A DNA stretch of 10,139 nt from JAMCXS01 sp964459065. Its GTDB lineage: Bacteria; Acidobacteriota; Terriglobia; UBA7540. The notes beneath the pieces were generated by a model. The model had not been told where the DNA came from and searched no databases. It was given only the letters and a program-made list of their open reading frames with translations. The translations under genes were made by a program, and so were the position numbers. Positions 5,388 to 10,139 of the stretch are shown in pieces. The stretch covers positions 1 through 10,139 of the forward strand of contig CAYWMN010000130.1 of NCBI GenBank assembly GCA_964459065.1. The letters are read 5' to 3'. The first letter of the stretch is position 1. Each line of letters opens with the position of its first letter.

Positions 5388-8171
5388 CTATTTGGATTGC
5401 GCTTCGAGTTGGTTGAGAATCTTACCGAGTGCCTTGATTTCCTTGCCGTATCCAGCCCAATCTCCCTGGCGCAAATGCTCCATCGCCTGCTGGTAATGCT
5501 GATTCGCCTGTTGGGCGAGCCCCTGGAACTCCGCCGAGGAGGCCGCCGAAGGAGCCGCTGCCGATGGCATGGACTTGATCTTGGTAAGCTTCTCTCCCGC
5601 CACTTTGGGCTTCAGAGTTGGCAGCTGCTGAGAGGTCTGGGTGTTGATGTTCCCGCCGAAAATCTCGCTGAGGGCGCCGTCAAGCGTCGGCGACATGACC
5701 ACCTGGTCGGAGTATGAGACGATCACGCGCTTTAATTGCGGCAGCGCTCCGCCGGATTCTGCGGCCAGATAAAGCGGCTCGATGTAGAGCACGCTGTTGG
5801 CGGTGGGGATCACCAGCAAGGTTCCGCGAATAACGCTGGAGCCTCCCTGGCCCCAAAGGGTGAGTTGCTGAGAAATCGTGGGGTTCTGGTCGATCCGCGA
5901 CTCAATCTGCTGCGGGCCGTAGATCAGTTTCTGCTTCGGAAACATAAACACGACGACCTTGCCGTAATTGGGCGCATCGCAGCGCGCCGCCATCCAGGCA
6001 ATCATGTTGTCTTTGCGAGCGGGCGTGAAGGGCACCATGAGAACGAACTCTTCCTTCTTACCCACCTCCGGCAGCTTCATGATGACGTAGTAAGGCGACA
6101 TCGGCGAGGGAGACCCCTGCGCCAGGCTTCGCGCCACGCGCCACAGGTCTTCCTTGTTGTAGAACACCCGCGGATCGGTCATATGGAATACCGCGTACTT
6201 GGCGGCCTGGATGCTGAAGAAAGTCTCCGGGTAGCGGATATGCGCCCGCAGGCCGTCCGGCATTTCGTCAAGCGGCCGAAAGACGCCGGGAAAGATGCGC
6301 GAGTAAACCTGAATGATGGGATCGGTCGGGTCACTGATGTAGTACCTGACTTTGCCGCTGTAAGCGTTGATGGTGACTTTGACGGAATTCCGGATGTAAT
6401 TGCCCATCTGAGTGGTGGGATCCGAGTACGGGTAACGGCTGGAAGTGGTGTAAGCGTCCAGAATCCAGTAAAGAGATCCGTCTTTCCCGACCACCATATA
6501 AGGATCGGGATCGAACTGCAGAAACGGCGTCAGCCGCTGGGCCCGCTGGATGATCTCCCGGTAAATCATCATCCGGCTTCCAGCCTTGATATCGCTCGAA
6601 AAGAGAATATTCTTCTGGCCGAACTTCAGCGTAAAAAGCAGGCGGCGCCAGAAATTCCTGACCGGAATTCCTCCCGTTCCTTTGTAGGTGCTGTATACGT
6701 CTTGATTGCCCGCGGGATAATTGAATTCCTGCTGGCCGGTCCGCACAAAGCAATAATTGTTTGGAACTTCACCGTAGTAAATCTCCGGGCGCGTGATCTG
6801 GATGGGAACCGAGGAAACCGGCGGCACGTCCTTGATAAAGAACACTGGCAACCCGTCGCGGGTGTATTCGTTCACCGGGCTCATGCACAGCCCATAACCG
6901 TGCGTATAAATGAGGTGAGAATTGATCCAGTTTCGGCTCGGCAGGCTGGAGGTGGAAAGCTCGCGCGGGGAAAGCAGCACCTGGCGGTAGAGGCCGTTGA
7001 TGCGATAGCGATCGCTATCCACGTTCACGAAGTCGTAGTAAGTGCGGATCGTCTGGAGCTGGCCGAAGGTGGTCAGCAGCGGTTTATGATCCCACAAGCG
7101 AACGTTGCGCATCGTGGGTTCGTTCGCCATGATGGTCTGCGCGGTCAGGTCCTCTTTCGGAGAAAAATGGTGTTCATGGAAGCGGTCGAGGGCATACGCC
7201 TTGCGAGTGTATTTGATGGCGTCGGCAATGTAAGGGCGCTCTTTATCGAGCTCGTTGGGGGTCACAACAAAGTGCTGGACGATGCTGGGGTAGATGTTAA
7301 CCCCCACCAGTCCCACCAAGATGAGCGCGCCAAAACTCCAAATGGCCGGGCGGATGGTGCCGCGCGCAGCCCCCACCAGGAATGCGAGAGCCGTTATCAG
7401 GCACAGCACCAGCATGATCTTCAGCAGGGGAAGAGTCGCGTGAACGTCGGTGTAGCCGGCGCCGTAAACCAGGCCGCGCGACGAATAGAGCAGGTCAAAC
7501 ATGGCCAGCCGCGTTCGGTAGGCCATCAAAGCAAACAGCAGCCCTCCCAGCACCATCAGGTGGGCGCGCGCCGTGGGCGCCACCGACGGGCCGCGCGGGG
7601 TTACCCAGACTCCGCCTTCCAGCAAATAAACCACCACGGCGCTCAGCAGGCAGGCGATCAGGACCACCAACGCCAGGTGGTAGAGAAACCAGTGGAAACC
7701 AAGATGGAAGAGATAAAAGCCCAGATTGATGTGGAAGATGGGATCGGCCTGGGCCATGGACACGCCGTGCTTGTCCAGCAGATAGTCCTGCCAGTGAAAC
7801 GACGCCCACTGTCCCACGGCATAGCCGACCAGCAGAATGCCCACCCAGACCAGCCAGCCGAAGACTTCCGCAAAGCGATCCAGCCCCGGCGGCATTTCAA
7901 TGGCCCCGTGGTAAACGCGGTATCCGTAACGGGATGAAATGGAGCGCGCCACCAGCACATTGGCGCCCACCAGTAACATGAAGCCGATGCCGGCCATCCC
8001 GCTCAAGCCGATCTGGGCGATTAAAATATTCTTGTAAAGGACCAGGTAGTGCTCGGCTCCAAACCAGAGCCAGTCCACCAGCAAATTGACGCCGTCGGTA
8101 AAAAGCGGCGCAAACACCAGAAGGAATAAAACTCCTGCGACAATAAGACGTTGAGCTCGATCTTGTTTCAA
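5388..8171 (-). CDS. UPF0182 family membrane protein (COG1615)
   Basis: A 927-residue protein of the UPF0182 family, known from actinobacteria, cyanobacteria and others; molecular function unestablished. The N-terminal third has about seven hydrophobic segments (near 8-25, 47-75, 101-125, 147-185, 203-220, 247-270, 275-297). Then comes the family-typical T-P-N-E-L-D-K-E-R-P-Y-I...T-R-K-A-Y-A-L-D block (304-329) and a large hydrophilic domain, probably outside the membrane, that includes Tyr-rich strands. The C-terminal ~65 residues are an Ala/Ser-rich linker and a helix with AMEHLRQGDWAGYG, which suits the family. The start is TTG at 8171, supported by GGAG (8182-8179) 7 bases upstream; the next Met is near residue 59, after the first membrane segment. 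It diverges from the M23 gene across a 284-base control region. A transport, envelope or adhesion role is conceivable but not shown. Confidence 0.9.
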   Translation of the reverse strand: MKQDRAQRLIVAGVLFLLVFAPLFTDGVNLLVDWLWFGAEHYLVLYKNILIAQIGLSGMAGIGFMLLVGANVLVARSISSRYGYRVYHGAIEMPPGLDRFAEVFGWLVWVGILLVGYAVGQWASFHWQDYLLDKHGVSMAQADPIFHINLGFYLFHLGFHWFLYHLALVVLIACLLSAVVVYLLEGGVWVTPRGPSVAPTARAHLMVLGGLLFALMAYRTRLAMFDLLYSSRGLVYGAGYTDVHATLPLLKIMLVLCLITALAFLVGAARGTIRPAIWSFGALILVGLVGVNIYPSIVQHFVVTPNELDKERPYIADAIKYTRKAYALDRFHEHHFSPKEDLTAQTIMANEPTMRNVRLWDHKPLLTTFGQLQTIRTYYDFVNVDSDRYRINGLYRQVLLSPRELSTSSLPSRNWINSHLIYTHGYGLCMSPVNEYTRDGLPVFFIKDVPPVSSVPIQITRPEIYYGEVPNNYCFVRTGQQEFNYPAGNQDVYSTYKGTGGIPVRNFWRRLLFTLKFGQKNILFSSDIKAGSRMMIYREIIQRAQRLTPFLQFDPDPYMVVGKDGSLYWILDAYTTSSRYPYSDPTTQMGNYIRNSVKVTINAYSGKVRYYISDPTDPIIQVYSRIFPGVFRPLDEMPDGLRAHIRYPETFFSIQAAKYAVFHMTDPRVFYNKEDLWRVARSLAQGSPSPMSPYYVIMKLPEVGKKEEFVLMVPFTPARKDNMIAWMAARCDAPNYGKVVVFMFPKQKLIYGPQQIESRIDQNPTISQQLTLWGQGGSSVIRGTLLVIPTANSVLYIEPLYLAAESGGALPQLKRVIVSYSDQVVMSPTLDGALSEIFGGNINTQTSQQLPTLKPKVAGEKLTKIKSMPSAAAPSAASSAEFQGLAQQANQHYQQAMEHLRQGDWAGYGKEIKALGKILNQLEAQSK

Positions 8172-8188
8172 GGCAATTCTCCGCCGTT

Positions 8189-8217
8189 ATCTTCACACAC
8201 CGTTGCGCCTGTGTCAA
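8189..8217 (-). promoter_or_regulatory. Possible promoter for the UPF0182 gene
   Basis: On the minus strand a perfect TTGACA (8217-8212) is followed after 17 bases by GAAGAT (8194-8189), preceded by TG-T as an extended -10. The -10 itself is weak (3 of 6). The predicted start near 8182 leaves a leader of only about 11 bases beginning at the Shine-Dalgarno, unusually short. Confidence 0.35.
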
Positions 8218-8358
8218 AAGACTGTCGAGTTAATTTTGAGGGCGGCTACGCGGCAGGCGGGGCAAGAGCTCTCAAGACTGACCAAGCCTGCTTTGCGTCC
8301 GTCTTCATCGCGGGAGCCGCAGCCTCTGCAGGCGTGCTCGCGGCGCGTTCCGGCCGGC

Positions 8359-8385
8359 GCTGAAACCGCGGCCCGCGGTTTCGGC
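8359..8385. promoter_or_regulatory. 27-base near-perfect palindrome in the UPF0182-M23 divergent region
   Basis: GAAACCGCGG (8362-8371) and CCGCGGTTTC (8373-8382) are perfect complements around one C. One T-G position and two more pairs extend this to 8359-8385. It is 24 bases upstream of the extended -10 of the M23 gene. With an almost loopless centre it suits a dimeric DNA-binding protein better than an RNA hairpin, though a cruciform or terminator stem cannot be excluded. No T-run follows on either strand. Confidence 0.5.
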
Positions 8386-8408
8386 ATCCAACTTATTTCC
8401 CCGGGCAA

Positions 8409-8417
8409 TGGTATAGT
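8409..8417 (+). promoter_or_regulatory. Extended -10 element before the M23 peptidase gene
   Basis: TG-G-TATAGT matches the extended -10 pattern, with TATAGT five of six to consensus. No good -35 is seen 16-18 bases upstream, where the palindrome at 8359-8385 and a CAACTT stand; activator dependence is possible. Transcription would start near 8424, inside the hairpin at 8417-8435, so this promoter and that hairpin as an RNA structure are mutually exclusive. Confidence 0.4.
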
Positions 8418-8442
8418 TCCACTCTGGGAGTGGAAAGTTTTT
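8417..8442 (+). terminator. Terminator-like hairpin directly before the M23 gene (possible attenuator)
   Basis: TTCCACTC (8417-8424) pairs perfectly with GAGTGGAA (8428-8435) around a 3-base loop, followed by AG and five T (8438-8442), the arrangement of a rho-independent terminator. The ribosome-binding site begins at 8443, immediately after the T-run. For transcripts starting upstream it would stop RNA polymerase just before the gene. The alternative is a protein-binding palindrome at the start site. Confidence 0.5.
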
Positions 8443-8448
8443 GGGAGG
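8443..8448 (+). promoter_or_regulatory. Shine-Dalgarno deciding the TTG start of the M23 gene
   Basis: GGGAGG lies 7 bases before the TTG at 8456. An earlier in-frame TTG at 8441 overlaps the site itself and cannot be served by it, so 8456 is preferred. Confidence 0.65.
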
Positions 8449-8455
8449 CTGCAAG

Positions 8456-9859
8456 TTGAAGAGAAGGTATCAAAAACCGGCGCAGGGCGTCGGCAAGGGA
8501 TTGGTTTTGGTGTTTTTGGTCTTCGCGGTGGTCGCGGGCATCCTGGGATGGAGGCTGCTCAGCCACGAAGCGCCTGTGATCCAAATCAGTGGACAACTGA
8601 AGGGGATTGGCAAAACGAGGGCGGTCGAGTTCCGCGTCCATGACAAAGAATACTCCTTGAAGAGCGTCCGCGTGGAGCTTCACCAGGGCGGCCGGACTTT
8701 TACGGTGCCCGTTTCGAGCGAGATTCACAATGCGCCCAGGGTTTCCTGGTGGAAATTCTGGGCGAGCGGTCCGAAAAGCCACGGCGCATTCAAGGCTCAG
8801 ATCGGCCACCACGCCATCCCGGATTTGAAGCCGGGCCGCGCGACGCTCGAAATTGTCGCCAGGAACGATTCCTGGGGCAATTTCTTGCGCGGGGGCAGCA
8901 GCCGGCTCAGGCTGGAGTTGCCGGTGCGCTTCGAGCCGCCCCAGGTTAACGTTCTCACGCCTCTGGTCTATGTTGACCAGGGAGGGTGCGACCTGGTGCT
9001 GTTTACGGTTTCTCCCGGAACCACGGAGTCGGGAATCCAGGTAGGGAAATACTTTTTCCCCAGCTGGCCGGTACAAAAATCACTGCCCGGCACGCGCCTG
9101 TGCCTTTTCGCCTACCCCTACAACCTCGACCCCAAAACGCCCGCGCACATTGTGGCGCGTGACGATGCCGGCAACCAAACAACGCAGAGTTTCTCCTACC
9201 GAGTCACTCCCCAGAAGTTCCGCAAGGGCACCATCCATTTGCAGAATAGCTTTTTGCAGCGGGTGGTTCCTGCGATTATGAGCCACGATCCCAAGCTGAA
9301 GGATCAGGGCAGCCTGCTGCAAAACTACCTGATGCTCAACCGCCATCTGCGCAAGATCGAGGCCCAGTTGCTCATGGCGTATTCCGAGAAGACGGCTTCT
9401 CATTTCCTGTGGACCCAGGCTTTCCTGCGCTATCCGCATTCCGAGGTGGAAGCTCATTTTGCCGACTACCGAACCTACTATTACGACGGCAAGGTGGTCG
9501 ATCACGAAACGCATCTCGGTTACGATCTCGCCTCCACCGCGCACGCGCCGGTCCCGGCCGCCGACAACGGCGTAGTGGTCTTCGCCCACTATTTCGGCAT
9601 CTACGGCAACGCCGTTCTCATCGACCACGGCTGCGGACTCCAGACGCTTTACGGGCATCTCAGTTCGTTTGCCGTCAAGGCGGGCGACCACGTCGAGCGC
9701 GGCCAGACGATCGGCCACAGCGGCGAAACCGGTATGGCCGGCGGCGACCACCTGCACTTCTCCGTCCTGCTGGATGGCGTCTTTGTCGACCCGCTCGAGT
9801 GGTGGGACCCGCACTGGATCAAGGTCAACATCACGGAGAAGCTCGCGCCCTATCGGTAA
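8456..9859 (+). CDS. Membrane-anchored M23 family metallopeptidase (LytM-type)
   Basis: A 467-residue zinc endopeptidase predicted to cut peptidoglycan cross-links or stem peptides outside the inner membrane. A basic N-terminus (MKRRYQK) is followed by one hydrophobic segment (about 12-33) without an obvious cleavage site, so it is probably an anchor. Residues 40-250 are beta-rich with two Ig-like-looking stretches, the second ending A-R-D-D-A-G-N-Q-T. A helical linker rich in Leu/Lys/Arg follows (about 260-325). The C-terminal LytM domain (about 345-450) has the full site: H353-x3-D357, YGH with H401, and H432-L-H434; zinc ligands are inferred as H353, D357 and H434. GHSGETGMAGGDHLHF is typical of active members. 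Intact catalytic residues argue against a non-catalytic activator of the EnvC/NlpD kind. The start is TTG at 8456, 7 bases after GGGAGG. It diverges from the UPF0182 gene. Confidence 0.92.
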   Translation: MKRRYQKPAQGVGKGLVLVFLVFAVVAGILGWRLLSHEAPVIQISGQLKGIGKTRAVEFRVHDKEYSLKSVRVELHQGGRTFTVPVSSEIHNAPRVSWWKFWASGPKSHGAFKAQIGHHAIPDLKPGRATLEIVARNDSWGNFLRGGSSRLRLELPVRFEPPQVNVLTPLVYVDQGGCDLVLFTVSPGTTESGIQVGKYFFPSWPVQKSLPGTRLCLFAYPYNLDPKTPAHIVARDDAGNQTTQSFSYRVTPQKFRKGTIHLQNSFLQRVVPAIMSHDPKLKDQGSLLQNYLMLNRHLRKIEAQLLMAYSEKTASHFLWTQAFLRYPHSEVEAHFADYRTYYYDGKVVDHETHLGYDLASTAHAPVPAADNGVVVFAHYFGIYGNAVLIDHGCGLQTLYGHLSSFAVKAGDHVERGQTIGHSGETGMAGGDHLHFSVLLDGVFVDPLEWWDPHWIKVNITEKLAPYR

Positions 9860-9901
9860 GGGACAAGCCTGAGCAGCCCCTTCATCAATCAACAGGCAAG
9901 T

Positions 9902-9940
9902 GGGCATGTAAATATTGCCCGGTGTTCAGGAAATGAACAC
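9902..9940 (+). terminator. Two small hairpins after the M23 gene, candidate terminator
   Basis: GGGCA (9902-9906) can pair with TGCCC (9916-9920). Immediately after, GTGTTCA (9922-9928) pairs perfectly with TGAACAC (9934-9940) around GGAAA and is followed by ATTTTGG. The second is a modest terminator-like element 62 bases past the stop codon. Its 7-base arms would also suit a protein-binding site. Confidence 0.4.
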
Positions 9941-9980
9941 ATTTTGGAAATCAGCACGAATTCCGGTGGGAATAAAATCT

Positions 9981-10003
9981 ATAACATTAGTGTTATCAAT
10001 AAC
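9981..10003. promoter_or_regulatory. Overlapping palindromes built from three alternating ATAAC half-sites
   Basis: ATAACA (9981-9986) and TGTTAT (9991-9996) form an inverted repeat around TTAG. The second arm also forms GTTAT-CA-ATAAC (9992-10003) with a third half-site. Three alternating half-sites in an A/T-rich gap look like an operator array. The core includes TTAGTGT, also found twice at the hsp20 promoter. The regulated gene, if any, is beyond the right edge. Confidence 0.35.
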
Positions 10004-10139
10004 TTACTTAATTCGTTGAAATGAGGGGCGAAAATCCCATTCGTCCCATTTGGGGGCTTTCATGGCGGTGATAGCCTAGTTTAGTAAGCTCTCGCGCCGC
10101 GCGCCCGAGGCCGAAGACCCTGCCGCCGTAAATGCTTTA

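Larger units (their letters stand above)
9860..10139. other. Right-edge intergenic region without a supportable gene
   Basis: No plus-strand gene is seen. On the minus strand one frame has 43 uninterrupted codons (10136-10008) between two stops but no initiation codon before its last third; the other two frames are open from the edge only to TAG at 10078 and TAA at 10083. The tail of a leftward gene entering from beyond the window, or a degenerate repeat, is possible. The segment 9940-10020 is much richer in A/T than the rest and holds overlapping palindromes. A leftward TTGATA, 17 bases, TTTATT can be read across it but would transcribe antisense into the M23 gene. Confidence 0.4.

Noticed and set aside
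5736..7937. 733-codon open frame on the plus strand, antisense to the UPF0182 gene
   Set aside because: It is long but has no domain I recognise and a composition rich in His, Arg, Gln and Val typical of the complement of a GC-rich gene. The minus strand encodes a full UPF0182 protein with membrane segments and conserved motifs.
9080..9907. 275-codon minus-strand frame opposite the M23 domain
   Set aside because: The plus strand carries all M23 catalytic residues in frame; this frame has no family features.
10007..10063. 19-codon minus-strand ORF starting MKAPKWDEWDF
   Set aside because: No Shine-Dalgarno and no homology I can name; competing frames in the same stretch look equally protein-like.
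1..10139. CRISPR array, tRNA, insertion sequence, phage or defence system
   Set aside because: I saw no regularly spaced repeats, cloverleaf sequence, transposase or integrase motifs, or terminal inverted repeats with target duplications. The genes are standard chromosomal families.

Overview
This is a high-GC bacterial chromosomal window with ordinary housekeeping and stress genes on both strands and short intergenic gaps. It contains no rRNA, tRNA, CRISPR array, transposase or integrase. The gene mix is a TonB-domain protein with an extra N-terminal module, tandem hsp20 genes next to clpB, a UPF0182 membrane protein, and a long anchored M23 peptidase. That mix, with the codon usage, suggests Acidobacteriota. 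This is inference from gene content only; other Gram-negative phyla remain possible.

Layout, left to right. (1) Positions 1-561 (+) hold the C-terminal part of a TonB-domain (energy-transducer-like) protein cut by the left edge. (2) A stem-loop at 671-708 separates it from the convergent clpB. (3) Positions 735-4490 (-) carry a protein-quality-control block transcribed leftward: hsp20 copy A (4490-4044), hsp20 copy B (3951-3499), then clpB (3374-735). It is headed by a near-consensus sigma70 promoter with an A/T-rich upstream element at 4534-4590. Each gap holds GC-rich hairpins, and a weak sigma32-like motif precedes clpB. (4) A 399-base gap (4491-4889) separates the divergent hsp20 A and a peroxiredoxin gene (4890-5345, +). 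(5) A strong hairpin at 5361-5387 sits between the peroxiredoxin and the convergent UPF0182 gene (5388-8171, -). (6) A 284-base divergent regulatory region (8172-8455) contains a 27-base palindrome and a terminator-like hairpin directly before the M23 peptidase gene (8456-9859, +). (7) The last 280 bases have no supportable gene but contain hairpins and overlapping palindromes.

How the genes fit together: small heat-shock proteins hold unfolding proteins in a refoldable state, and ClpB extracts and refolds them, normally with DnaK/DnaJ/GrpE (not in this window). The adjacent peroxiredoxin detoxifies peroxides, so the centre of the window is a stress-defence cluster. The UPF0182 protein and the M23 endopeptidase both act at the cell envelope and diverge from a shared control region, but a functional link is only a guess. 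I found no convincing novel multi-gene system. The points most worth a second look are the regulatory structures (M23 leader, hsp20 promoter repeats, palindromes) and a peroxiredoxin with a departure from the usual active-site motif.
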